64,000 nucleotides of DNA from the NCBI GenBank assembly GCA_021521415.1, contig JAIQDT010005789.1, forward strand, positions 103,226-167,225, given 5' to 3'. This DNA comes from Bidens hawaiensis (Eukaryota > Streptophyta > Magnoliopsida > Asterales > Asteraceae). The position numbers were made by a program, and so were the translations under genes. Below, in pieces: positions 1 to 10,087 of this stretch. The notes under the pieces are model-generated. The model was given only the letters and a program-made list of their open reading frames with translations, was not told the DNA's origin and searched no databases. The first letter of the stretch is position 1. Each line of letters begins with the position of its first letter.

Positions 1-92
1 TATGTAAGCTTAAACCCTAAATATGTTTTGCATTGTTGCTAATGATATTTGAAATAATTATAAACCTGCAAATCAATCATAAACACACTGAA

Positions 93-212
93 CAATGGGG
101 TGAGTGGTCTATTGGCAAAGCCAAAGCCTTTAAACACTTGAGTTTGGGAGGGGAGATCTTCGGTTCAAGTCCCACACACAACAAGGATTAAAGGAAATTC
201 AACGTTAAAAAA
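93..212 (+). mobile_element. tRNA-derived SINE with target-site duplication
   Basis: A 120-bp body begins soon after the left flank with an A-box-like stretch (TGAGTGGTCTATTGG) and has a B-box-like GGTTCAAGTCCC near 163-174. It ends in an A-rich tail. It is flanked by near-identical direct repeats: 75-92 AATCATAAACACACTGAA and 213-230 AATCATACACACACTGAA (17 of 18). Internal pol III boxes, an A-rich tail and a long target-site duplication are the hallmarks of a SINE. It has no coding capacity and relies on LINE enzymes for movement. Confidence 0.75.
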
Positions 213-249
213 AATCATACACACACTGAATGAATCTCCTATAGATTTA

Positions 250-398
250 GGGGGTGTTTTGGATTCTTTGTATTTGCCTCCTTATGACATATGGTAAACT
301 CATAAGTTTCAAAGTTGTAACTTATCCAACTTCTCCACTCATATCATAAGGACACCCAATAGTCATAAGGATTCCAAATAAGGAATCCCAAACACCTC
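250..398. mobile_element. MITE-like element, GGGTGTTTTGGATTC inverted ends
   Basis: The left end reads GGGGGTGTTTTGGATTC and the right end GAATCCCAAACACCTC, an imperfect terminal inverted repeat around about 150 bp of AT-rich DNA. The ends resemble the GGGTGTTTGG ends of Tourist (PIF/Harbinger) MITEs. TTA precedes the left end, but I see no clean TTA on the right. Class is a moderate inference. Confidence 0.5.
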
Positions 399-404
399 AT
401 TGAC

Positions 405-940
405 CTTAACATGTGTTTTCTTTGTGAGTGTTGTATAATTGGAATAAATCTGTTGAAGCAAGCAACCATATTATGTAGAAGAAGATCAAAAGGATTCGGA
501 GTCAAATGAATATGCTACAAACTCTTATGTTAATGGTAGCCAGTTGATGTGGCCTTGTGTTCAAAGTTGACGAGTCTAAAGTTCTTGAGATTGTTTCAAG
601 ATATGGATCTGCCATGGAATTGAAAAACAAGAATTTATGCAAGAAAATGGGGATCAAATCTACACTCTTGTTAACGAAATTGAAGATAGTACTGGCAAAC
701 TCTATGAGTCCATGAAGATTAAAGATATTTACTATTTAGAACCTTTACATTTTTCAAAGACTGTAGGTTTTCATAACATAAACCTGCCTACCAAAAAAGA
801 CATGTACACTTTATGATTTCTTGTTCTTTTAAAGAGAATTGCTCAATTTAAAAAAAAACATTTATTAGGTTTGATATTCCTCTTTTGGTAATGTGTGCAT
901 AATCGGTCATGTGTGAAATTGTGATGCGTCGGGCTAGTAG
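405..940. other. Stretch with a possible degenerate coding remnant
   Basis: No recognised gene. An open frame at 637-816 on the plus strand encodes 59 residues of acidic, protein-like composition (for example GDQIYTLVNEIEDSTGKL). I do not recognise the family, and neighbouring sequence is broken by stops. It could be a decayed exon or chance. Confidence 0.2.
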
Positions 941-1784
941 GCTACCAAGTACTTGTCATTTTAATGTATGTCCATATATTAAAACCATGTAGGAAAAGTG
1001 ACTCCACAAAGAGGATAGGAGAGGAAGAGGCATTGAGTGTGGGCGGCCCAACGGGTCAAAACTTTCTTGGTATGGAGCAAGACATTAAGTCCAATACGCG
1101 TTTACGTCATCAAAAGTAGTGGACTCGATACTAAAACCCAAAATACTATAATTTCCAATAAATTTGTCCATAAACCATTTTTGTTTATGAGATCATAAAA
1201 TTTATTTTACTTATACTTAAATCCATATAAAAAAAAGTGAAACCCGTTCTCTACAGGTCCAACTAATAGGACGCCCACCTTCAAAATTCAGACATCCTTC
1301 ATACGACTCGTATAGTTTATGTGAGTCGTGTAGACTTCCGTACTCTAACATCAACCAACTTTTTAGAAAAGGTGTTTATAAGAGTAGTATAGCCCATACT
1401 GCCCGTTTACTACCCATATACCATCTAGATGACTAGTATAGCCGATACGAGTTGTTTTGGATACATACTAGCTTTCAGATAGTGTTTGACCAAACTCAAG
1501 ACTTATAAGAGTAGTATAATCTATAACGACTCGTTAGTTCGTATACCGACACCGTACCAGCTCTGAAAGAGCACGTGTATGACTAGTTCTATACGAGTAG
1601 CATAGGTTATACGACTCATAAAACAGGGTAATAATTTCATATGTACCGAGATTCTCACGAGTTTGTGCGATGAAATTATTTGACACAATGTAATATTCCA
1701 TCAATTATTTGACATGATATAATATTCTCTAAGTTATTTGACATGAAACAAGACTCCACTGTTAACTATATGAAATGACACAAT

Positions 1785-1964
1785 CAGTGGCGAATGTTTT
1801 TTTACGCAATAGTGTAAATTTACTCGTTTTCGCCTGAAATATTTTATACGTAGTGTAAATTTAACCGTTTTTGACGAAAATTTGAACCCGACCCCTTTGT
1901 TTGTGAAATTATGTATACATTTTAAGCCTCCTCTGGTGCCTTAGGCCAAGCTTCGCCACTGCTA
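1785..1964. mobile_element. hAT-type MITE, CAGTGGCGAA family
   Basis: The element is bounded by CAGTGGCGAATG and AAGCTTCGCCACTG(CTA). Flanking octamers GACACAAT (1777-1784) and GACATAAT (1965-1972) match at 7 of 8, fitting the 8-bp target duplication of hAT elements. Two better preserved copies at 23309 and 41657 share the left terminus and have perfect 8-bp duplications. No coding capacity. Confidence 0.65.
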
Positions 1965-2179
1965 GACATAATATACTAACAAATCGAATATATATATATA
2001 GGATTGTGGATTTCGATGTACAGCTGTTGCTCTAGGTCGTCTTGAAGACGACTGGATGCATATACGAAATGAACTTATACAAGGGATGATTAGTAATTGA
2101 AATGTGTACATTCATATAATAATTCGATGACGTTCGTTATAATAAAGTATATTATACCCCGCATTAGTTAAGTTATGGA

Positions 2180-2460
2180 ATGGCTCCACGAGAACACTGG
2201 ATAGATATGTCGTCAACAGCTTTTATGATCGCTAATAGGTATGGGGTGATCGTCCACAAATTGTCAGCAGACGAACGTAACCGTTCCACAATTTTCCCAT
2301 TGTTATATCATCCTCAAGAAATCCTAGATCATGTTGCCATTGTCATTCTACGACGATTGTCACTTTGTGGTTGTTAAGTTTGAATGGATTTACCCGATGC
2401 CGACGGTTAATTATTACTGCATTCCAGACATTAAATGGTAAAAGGTTGGGAAGACTTGTA
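2180..2460 (+). pseudogene. OTU-like / Mutator-associated protein remnant, copy 1
   Basis: An open frame at 2180-2377 contains the stretch EHWIDMSSTAFMIANRYGVI, and homologous sequence continues after the stop in another frame (WIYPMPT). The pattern resembles the short OTU-like, cysteine-protease-like segment that accompanies Mutator-type transposases in composite-family genomes; that link is from memory of the pattern. There is no full domain and frame breaks follow, so it is a remnant. The same remnant recurs in the second tandem copy. Confidence 0.4.
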
Positions 2461-3429
2461 TCAGCTGTGCGTAAAAATGTTTACGAATTAGCAAAAACAC
2501 CAAACTCATCAACCACAAAATGACAGTAAACCCTAAACCCTGTTATTTTAATGTACTTGTTATTTTAATGTATGTCCGAATTAGCTACCAAGTACTTGTT
2601 ATTTTAATGTATGTCCGTATATTAAAACCATGTAGGAAAAGTGGGTCCACAAAGAGGATAGGAGAGGAAGAGGCATTGAGTGTGGGCGGCCCAACAGGTC
2701 AAAACTTTCTTGGTATGGAGCAAGACATTAAGCCCAATATGCGGTTACGTCATCGAAAGTAGTGGACTCGATACTAAAAACCCAAAATACTATAATTTCC
2801 AATAATTTTGTCCATGAACCATTTTTGTTTATGAGATCATAAATTTTATTTTACTTATACTTAAATCCTTCTAAAAAAAGTTAAACCCGTTCTCTACAGG
2901 TCCAACTAATAAGACGCCCACCTTCAAAATTCAGACATCCTTCATATGACTCGTATAACTTATGTGAGTTGTGTAGACTTCCTTACTCTAACATCAACCA
3001 ACTTTTTAGAAAAGGTGTTTATAAGAGTAGTATAGCCTATACTGCTCGTTTACTACCCATATACCATTTAGACGACTAGTATAGCCGATACGAGTTGTTT
3101 TGGATACATACTAGCTTTTCAGATAGTGTTTGACCAAACTCAAGACTTATAAGAGTAGTATAATCTATAACGACTCATTAGTTCGTACACCGACATCGTA
3201 CTAGCTCTGAAAGAGCACGTGTATGACTAGTTCTATACGAGTAGCATATGTTATACGACTCGTACAGACAGGGTAATAATTTCATATGTACCGAGATTCT
3301 CACGAGTTTGGGCGATGAAATTATTTGAAACAATGTAATATTCCATCAATTATTTGACATGATATAATATTCTCTAAGTTATTTGACATGAAACAAGACT
3401 CCACTGTTAACTATATGAAATGACACAAT

Positions 3430-3609
3430 CGGTGGCGAATGTTTTTTTACGCAATAGTGTAAATTTACTCATTTTCGCCTGAAATATTTTATACGGAGTG
3501 TAAATTTAACCGTTTTTGACGAAAATTTGAACACGACCCCTTTGTTTGTGAAATTATGTATACATTTTAAGCCTCCTCTGGTGCCTTAGGCCAAGCTTCG
3601 CCACTGCTA
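3430..3609. mobile_element. hAT-type MITE, CAGTGGCGAA family (duplicated copy)
   Basis: Counterpart of the element at 1785-1964, carried along by the tandem duplication. Its left end has mutated to CGGTGGCGAA and the right end is still TTCGCCACTG. The flanks GACACAAT and GACATAAT are the same as in copy 1, showing this is not an independent insertion. Confidence 0.65.
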
Positions 3610-3630
3610 GACATAATATTCTAACAAATC

Positions 3631-3663
<33 letters not shown>

Positions 3664-3837
3664 ATTGTGGATTTCGGTCTACAGCTGTTGCTCTAGGTCG
3701 TCTTGAAGACGACTGGATGCATATACGAAATGAACTTATACAAGGGATGATTAGTAATTGAAATGTGTACATTCATGTAATACTTCGGTGACGTTCGTTA
3801 TAATAAAGTATTTTATACCCCGCATTGTTTAAGTTAT

Positions 3838-4130
3838 GGAATGGCTCCACGAGAACACTAGATAGATATGTCGTCAACAGCTTTTATGATCACTAATAGG
3901 TATGGGGTGATCGTCCACAAATTGTCAGCAGATGAACGTAACTGTTCCACAATTTTCCCATTGTTATATCGTCCTCAAGAAATCCTAGATCATGTTGCCA
4001 TTGTCATTCTACGGCGATTGTCATTTTGTGGTTGTTAAGTTTGAATGGATTTACCCGATGCCGACAGTTATTTATTACTGCATTCTAGACATTAAATGGT
4101 AAAAGGTTGGGAAGACTTGTATCGGCTGTT
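3838..4130 (+). pseudogene. OTU-like / Mutator-associated protein remnant, copy 2
   Basis: Duplicate of the remnant at 2180. It translates similarly (SSTAFMITNRYGVIVHKLS) but has an extra stop after the second residue group (EH then stop) and another after CGC, so it is more decayed than copy 1. Confidence 0.4.
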
Positions 4131-4159
4131 TTACGAATTAGCAAAAACACCAAACTCAT

Positions 4160-4660
4160 TATGTAGACTTAGGATGATGTATGTTGTATTTTAATAACAT
4201 TGTATATAAACTTATTTCAATATGTTGTATTTTAATTTGATTGGGAAATTTTATGTCAAATATAAAGTTTAAACATAAAAAATCTATAATGACAACGACA
4301 CTGAAAATTAGGTTGCAAACCATTACATCAGAATTTGGTTAAAATTGGTTTGCAGACAATTACATCATACATATAACCATTACATATAAAAATAATCGCG
4401 CCACTGACTTTTATCTGTATGTACGGTGGTATGTGATATTATGTGGAATTGTTACTTATTGTTATGTGGTATTGTTACTATATCGGTATGCTGTTTGTAT
4501 GCGCAATTATAAATTTAAAAATAAGTTCATCTTGTCGATTTGAAAGCTGGTTAAGAGAAAAAAAAATCTTTAAAATCTTATTTGTGCCTTTGGTGCGCCA
4601 TTTGGAAAAAGATGGAGTATGTAAGATTGATATGAAGACGTTGTTATATATGAAGTATGT
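4160..4660. other. AT-rich intergenic stretch
   Basis: No recognised gene or repeat. A short open frame at 4443-4667 is low-complexity and runs into the pogo-like element, so I do not call it. Confidence 0.5.
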
Positions 4661-4661
4661 A

Positions 4662-5411
4662 CAGTAGAAACTCTATAAAATAATACACTTTGGGACCACC
4701 AAAATTTATTAATTAAAAGAGTTATTAATTAATCGATAAATTAATAATTATTAATTTATATATTAATTAATATTTTATTAATTTATAGTAGAATACTTAG
4801 TTTACAAACACCTTTCAAGCTTCCACTTAATTATTGTATACAATGTATGTATATCAAATGAACGGCCTGATTTGAAAGAAACCTTCAATCTCCCACCTTA
4901 TTATGCTTATTGTGTTCAATGTATCACTTTATGGACATTAAAAATATTTTCTATATAAATACAAGATCAAAATAGGTTAACACAAACAAATCATACACAC
5001 AACATGGCTTCCCATCTTAAAGGGAGCCCCCTTCGCGAAACGAAGCTATTAAAGCGGCAATCACATTGAACAATTTCTTGTTGAGCTATGAGAAAACAAC
5101 ACCAGAAGTTCTTACTATGCTAAGGAAAATTAGAGACGATATTCAAGGGGAAATTGATTTTAACAAAAAACAAAAGACAATTGAGTCATTTTTTAAGAAA
5201 CTTTCATAAATCATTCATGTAATATGCTATATATAAGGAATTATTAATTTATATTTTATATGGGGTCTAAAGAAATTATCAAAAATGTATTATCTTATAA
5301 TTTTAGCGAATTATTAATTTAGCACCCTATCCCCGAGTCGGGACCGGCAAAAAAATATTATCTTAGAGAGTTTATTAAATAATCGAGTATTAATTTATCG
5401 AGTTTCTACTG
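4662..5411 (+). mobile_element. Pogo-like (Tc1/mariner) deletion derivative
   Basis: The left end CAGTAGAAACTCTATAAA and right end TTTATCGAGTTTCTACTG are inverted repeats flanked by TA on both sides (4660-4661 and 5412-5413). The ends closely resemble the CAGTAAAACCTCTATAAATT ends of plant Emigrant/Lemi pogo-like elements. Inside are a TATA-like CTATATAAAT near 4951, a short leader, an ATG at 5004, and the C-terminal part of a CENP-B/Tigger-like transposase (5042-5209). Most of the transposase has been deleted, joining its start region to its tail out of frame. Confidence 0.75.
5042..5209 (+). pseudogene. C-terminal fragment of Tigger/CENP-B-like transposase
   Basis: This frame encodes about 55 residues (NNFLLSYEKTTPEVLTMLRK near its start) ending in IESFFKKLS and a stop. 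The 'NNFLL...LRKI...IQ...TIESFF' pattern matches the tail of plant pogo/Tigger-type DDE transposases. An ATG at 5004 (MASHLKGSP) is in a different frame, consistent with an internal deletion. No catalytic aspartates remain, so the fragment cannot transpose DNA. Confidence 0.6.
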
Positions 5412-5702
5412 TATTTATAGGCCTTATTTCTAACGACTATATTTCTCCACACATCATCTATACGAGTCCTAGAACCTTATACGAAAACTAAGCAGTGCTT
5501 GTGTGTCTGGATGGTGGGTCATGTTTTAAGTATAGTTGAACACCTTGCTAACACCACCCTAGTTTCTTCACTATAAATTACTACATCTATTAACATTTGT
5601 TTTCACTACATTTCACCCAGCTTCATTTCTCTCCTTAACTTATTTTCTTTCCTAACTGTATTTCTCTCCTTATTAACTTATTTTCTTTCCTAATTATACC
5701 TT

Positions 5703-6178
5703 ATGTCGTCACCTAACGATGGATTTAACTACTCAGAAGATATTTATCCAAAATCATGGTGTATAAGATGTGTAAGCCAAGGCGATGAAGATTACGATCA
5801 CGTAGTTAGTATGACACATGACTTGTACGCTGATAGACCATGGTACTTTACTTTGAAGATTAACCACTATGGTCATTTTACAGGTTTGTCAAGAAGGATA
5901 TACACCGTCGGCGCCATAAATTATGTGGACTTTCTACAAATTCAAAACTTCAAAGTCTCTTAAATGAATTTAATAATGCCAAACTTTGGGTATCAAAACT
6001 CCAACAATATGTGGTTCTACTTTAAAACTCCGAAGGGTGATCTGGATACATGATTGCTTCCATTAATACTACGGAAGACATTGCATGTTTAACATCATAC
6101 ATTGGTGTTCACAGGGTCCATGAGATTAGCTTGTACGTGGTGCGAGAAGAATTAGCCGTGGCTATTGGAACAGATTGA
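5703..6178 (+). pseudogene. PB1-like domain protein, broken
   Basis: The first frame (5703-5963, 86 residues) contains YADRPWYFTLKINHYGHFTG and INYVDFLQIQNFKVS. This resembles the PB1-like N-terminal domain found with Mutator-type transposases in composite-family genomes (recalled, not searched). After a TAA at 5961-5963 the same frame continues with MWFYFKTPKGDLDT. A second stop and a frame change at about 6051 are followed by INTTEDIACLTSYIGVHRVH up to TGA at 6178. One stop and one shift separate it from a continuous frame, so it is a fairly recent pseudogene. Upstream, CTATAAATTA near 5572 and a CT-rich leader look like an intact promoter region. Confidence 0.55.
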
Positions 6179-6229
6179 ATGACGACTTATAGAAGGTCGG
6201 TGCCTCGAGACGCTCTCGCTGTTTGATTA

Positions 6230-7050
6230 TAATACGTAAAAACCATGTATTTGTCATCTTTAATAATTATGTTAAATAATTTAATGATGTAATGTCTATC
6301 TTTAATTATGTTTATTTATATTAGTGTTTGTGTTTTCTAGCGTATTGTAAATTTAAAAATAAAAATAAGAAACAGACTGAAAATCTAAAAGTTTATTTTT
6401 TTATAATTAGTATCGTATTTTTCATAAAAAAAAATAAATAATTATATTCTGTTTTGTAAAAGTAAGCTATAAACGAACTTAGAATGTTGTAGGGTATTCC
6501 AGATATTTAATGGGGCGAGAAATAATTGCCTTTCTCAGTTAGTAAAAAGAAAATCTGACAAAATAAATATATATATATATATTTAAAAGGGTTGTAGCAT
6601 AAATGTTTTTTATAGTGAGAATTTCTAGTGTTTAATAATTTAAGTCGTATGGCCAATACTACTTGTATTTGCTTTTGAAAAAAAAATTATCTATTACAAA
6701 TAAATGCTACTATTGTAGGTAGGAAAAAAAAATAAAATTCATCTCGTGTAGACCATACAACTTGTATGGCTTCCACTCGTATATTAAAATTCAAATTGTC
6801 TCATATAGCCCATACAACTAGTATAGGCCTTCTCGTATTAATCGGTCACCAGGTACTAACAAAAAGTTGCCACCTATACGAGTAGTATGAGTAGTATGAG
6901 CTATACGACTCGTATAGGTGGGTCAAGGTGTCTAAACAACAAAATGGGTGTCTAAACAGAGAAGCATTAGACCATGTGTAGCCTTTTGTGGCTCCGTTGT
7001 GTGGAAAGTCGATTCGGACATTTTTCTTTCGTTGATCAAACATACCGAGC
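6230..7050. other. AT-rich stretch with TACGAGT/ACTCGTA palindromic motifs
   Basis: No gene recognised. Between 6640 and 6925 short motifs such as TATACGAGTAGTATGAG and CTATACGACTCGTATAGG repeat and are partly self-complementary. Related motifs lie in both tandem copies (about 1300-1625 and 2940-3265). An alternative left end for the neighbouring MITE (GACCATGTGTAG preceded by TTA) lies at 6970. Confidence 0.4.
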
Positions 7051-7054
7051 ATTA

Positions 7055-7326
7055 GACCATGCGTAGTTAAAACTTTCCACACTTAAGCGTTTTGCGACAC
7101 GTGGTGGTCCAGTCAGCATTAGAGAGTTTTGTAAAAAGTGACGTAGTGGTAAAAAAACCCATAACTCTCATGCAATCATTATCCCATCTCTCTCTCTCTC
7201 ACACACACACACAGAGAAAACACCTCTCCTTGTACATAACTTTGAAACCCATAACTTTGAGTGAGGCGGTGTAGTGAATATTTATGGGCCGTAACTTTAC
7301 TCATAACTCTTCCACTACACATGGTC
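7055..7326. mobile_element. PIF/Harbinger-type MITE, GACCATG ends
   Basis: The left end GACCATGCGTAG and right end CTACACATGGTC form an inverted repeat, flanked on both sides by TTA (7052-7054 and 7327-7329), the usual PIF/Harbinger target duplication. A second left-end-like GACCATGTGTAG with preceding TTA at 6967-6969 matches the right end perfectly, so the element may be 357 bp or may have a duplicated left end. It includes a CT/CA microsatellite near 7190-7215. Confidence 0.6.
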
Positions 7327-7329
7327 TTA

Positions 7330-9157
7330 ACATCAAGGTTAATATTAAACATTCTAATTAAAGGTAACCATGTATTGTGTTAAGATGAAAGAATGACCAC
7401 TCATCTAGCAATTTTCATTGATATAATCGGGTTCAAATGCAACCAAGATTTAGTAATTATTTACCTCATGAGGTTCTCTTGCTATCGCTCAACTTTCTTG
7501 AGCAAGTGCAAAGTTATAAACACTTTTTTTATTCGTTTTATGTATTAAATACCTCTAAACAAATATTATGATACCCTAAAGGGACATAATTTCTGGTTCC
7601 GTTAAGACACGTGAATCTTTAGAGTCACCACTGTTTCCCGTTCAAACAACCCAATAAATGCGTGTCTTCAGGGCATCAAGAACTTAAATAATTTAATAAA
7701 TATATATTTTTTAAGTTATCTACTTATCCACACCTCATACACGTGATGCCTAAAATCAATCCAATAATGATAAACGGGGTCAAATGTCACATGCCACAAA
7801 TGCCACACTAACACTATTATGGATATGCTCCAACAACTTTGTAACTATATATAACACAAACATGTCTTCCAAAATAAAAAAATGTATTTGCAATTTGTAA
7901 ATGTAGAAGTGATTATGGCATGGGCCACCCGCCGGCGCCGGAATCCTAAAGATAATGTAACATATTGAAGAAAAATGGTTCCTAAATGGATAAAAAGCAC
8001 CCATGATGCTAATAAGTGAATTAATTGATTTAGACTTCATAAAAAGACAGCATTTTTTTTATGTTATCTTGTATAGTAGTAAAGAAACGTTTAGGGAGTT
8101 GGGGGCGCCTGCAGGTACTCAAGATACGGGTTAGGTATTCGTGCAACAAACACCGCCGCCGGTGGTTAAATAGTGGTGAAATCGGGTACCCAAAACTGGT
8201 ATTGGTAACTGATGGCAACTAGCCGTTGCGTTGGTCAAACTAGCCGTTGGTTTTGTGATTCTAATTAAAAAAAACATATATCCTTATTGCCTTATAAATA
8301 CATAATTTATCTCACTATTATTTTTCACACACACTCTTCACAACCATCCTCTCTATTCAAACATATGTTCACGATTTTTATTTTCTACCGGATGAAAATG
8401 TGCATCACCGATTTCAATTTGATCTAGTGGCTCATCTTCAAACTTTAGATCTGTTGTACCTTAACACGGACGAGGATGAGTAGTTTTTTTATTTATGTTA
8501 TCCTACTTTTGATGCTTATTATTTGAATTATGTAGTTTTTTAAAATTTAAATAAAGGTTTAGTTATTGTTGTGTGTTAAATTTGGTTAATATTTGTGTTT
8601 TTAAAATTAAAATGAAAAAAAAAACAAAAAAGATTTAGAGGTACTTGGTTTAAAAGGTTTTGAGATCCTTCATAGTGTAAATGACATGCGGTGTACAATA
8701 GTACGTATTATGTAAACAGTCCTTTTATTTTATCTTATATATAGTATATATATATTAAAGAAACACTTGTAATGTACAAGAGTATTAAGTAACACGGTAT
8801 ACAGTCCTTTTAGTTGACAAATAAATAAATCAATTACAGAAGATGAGTAATACAATACACATTCCTTTTATACGTATACGGGCGGGTTAGAATTGCCTCC
8901 GAATACATATGAAAGCACATGTAGTTTTCCAAGCTATAACTACACGTGAAGTAAAATAATTATGTAACATGCATGAGTCCTAAAATAATTACAAATAAAT
9001 ATAAATAATTACGTAACTTATTAAAATAATTCATTACGCAATTTATATCAATACCAATAATAATGCAACATACATCTGATCATTCGTACAGTTTGCACGT
9101 TAACAATATTTAACCATATTCATGCGCTCCGAATAACTGTGTCACTTGTTTTAACTT
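7330..9157. other. Intergenic stretch, possible decayed Harbinger-like piece
   Basis: No intact gene. Around 8200-8480 there is a TAGCCGTTG repeat, a TATA-like CTTATAAATACA near 8291, a leader, and an ATG near 8364 followed by a short broken frame. This layout resembles the 5' part of Harbinger-type elements, but I find no clear inverted ends. The rest is AT-rich. Confidence 0.3.
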
Positions 9158-9619
9158 TTAACATCCAGAAACCAAGGTTATCAACCACCCCATAACCGTC
9201 ACACCCGCCACCAACCCACCAAACGCTAGAACCACCGCCAGTCCCATCGCCACACTCGGCCTACTCTCCATCAAAAACCTCTGTAAACCCGCAACAACTT
9301 CATAAACATCCGCATAATATCCACCACTATAAGTATATGTCTTCTCCCACTCCATCCAATCATCCGGCAACCGATAATCCTCATCTTGATCACACTTCAT
9401 CTTCCGAATCCTTTCTCTCAAAACAATCATATTCTCGTCCACTATTTTCCCATTAAAACCATCTTTATTGTGGTACACAAATGTTACATGGCTTTTGTAT
9501 TTATCATGGTTGATGACAGCACTTCCCGGGTTACGGATTCTCCCGAAGAATGTAACTCCGGGATGTGTTAAGTGTAAGAAGGGTGAAGTATGCATTTGTT
9601 TCGTAATATTTGAATGCAT
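9158..9619 (-). CDS. Small plant protein with C-terminal membrane segment, function unknown
   Basis: A single uninterrupted 153-residue frame on the minus strand. The N-terminal two thirds is soluble, with GVTFFGRIRNP, a KSHVTFVYHNKDGFNGKIVD stretch and an acidic/tryptophan segment (PDDWMEWEKTY). The last ~32 residues (SVAMGLAVVLAFGGLVAGVT onward) form one long or two short hydrophobic helices, suggesting a tail anchor. The composition is typical of a conserved plant protein and I recall similar uncharacterised proteins, but I cannot name a family or function. A TATA-like TATTTAAAT lies only about 30 nt upstream of the first ATG, so initiation may use the second Met (residue 9, ATG at 9593-9595). 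No intron is needed. I am fairly sure it is a real gene. Confidence 0.7.
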   Translation of the reverse strand: MHSNITKQMHTSPFLHLTHPGVTFFGRIRNPGSAVINHDKYKSHVTFVYHNKDGFNGKIVDENMIVLRERIRKMKCDQDEDYRLPDDWMEWEKTYTYSGGYYADVYEVVAGLQRFLMESRPSVAMGLAVVLAFGGLVAGVTVMGWLITLVSGC

Positions 9620-9649
9620 GTTAGATTGCTAGCTGACTTCAAATGATGG

Positions 9650-9659
9650 TATTTAAATA
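9650..9659 (-). promoter_or_regulatory. Probable TATA box for the gene at 9158-9619
   Basis: On the minus strand the sequence reads CTATTTAAATACC, a TATA-like element about 30 nt upstream of the first ATG. At usual spacing, transcription would start at or just before that ATG, favouring the next in-frame ATG as start. Confidence 0.4.
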
Positions 9660-10050
9660 GGTAATGAATTGTGGACGGTGCATAATTACTAGTTGGTCTT
9701 GGTGTGGGTCTTTGGTCGGAGATATTGACTCTCATTTGATTATTATTTTTATTTCTTATTCTTAGTTACTACATAATTATATATTTTAAAATTTATATAA
9801 TGTACTTATATACATGTATGTAAAGCTGTCTAGTTAAATTTAATTTAGCTTGTTAATCCTAATGAGCTTAAACGTTGAGCTCAAATTCGGCTTGTAAGAA
9901 ACTCAAATTAGCTCGTTGCTCTTCAACCAACACGTTTATTTTAATTTTAAATATAATCATTATATTTCTATTTTACACACACACACACACATATATATAT
10001 TAGTTTTTATCCCTCGTATTATGAGGTTGTTATTATTCGTTTTTAATAAT

Positions 10051-10087
<37 letters not shown>

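Larger units (their letters stand above)
941..2509. repeat. 1.6-kb tandem duplication, copy 1
   Basis: The segment from GCTACCAAGTACTTGT to CACCAAACTCAT recurs at 2584-4159 in the same orientation, with scattered substitutions and small indels. This copy carries a hAT-type MITE (1785-1964) and an OTU-like coding remnant (2180 onward), so it was duplicated after those pieces were in place. Confidence 0.85.
2584..4159. repeat. 1.6-kb tandem duplication, copy 2
   Basis: Second copy of the segment at 941-2509, head to tail and about 75 bp apart. It differs by an expanded (AT)n tract near 3634-3660, point changes and a small deletion near 4129. A further short duplication, TATTTTAATGTATGTCCG, sits at the left junction (2560-2615). 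Confidence 0.85.

Noticed and set aside
2525..2545. Telomere-like AAACCCTAAACCCTG
   Set aside because: Only two units, and similar AAACCCTAA teloboxes are common by chance or in promoters; not evidence of an interstitial telomere.
3554..3772. 72-codon minus-strand frame
   Set aside because: It crosses an (AT)n tract giving IYIYIYIY and the end of a MITE; copy 1 of the duplication lacks it.
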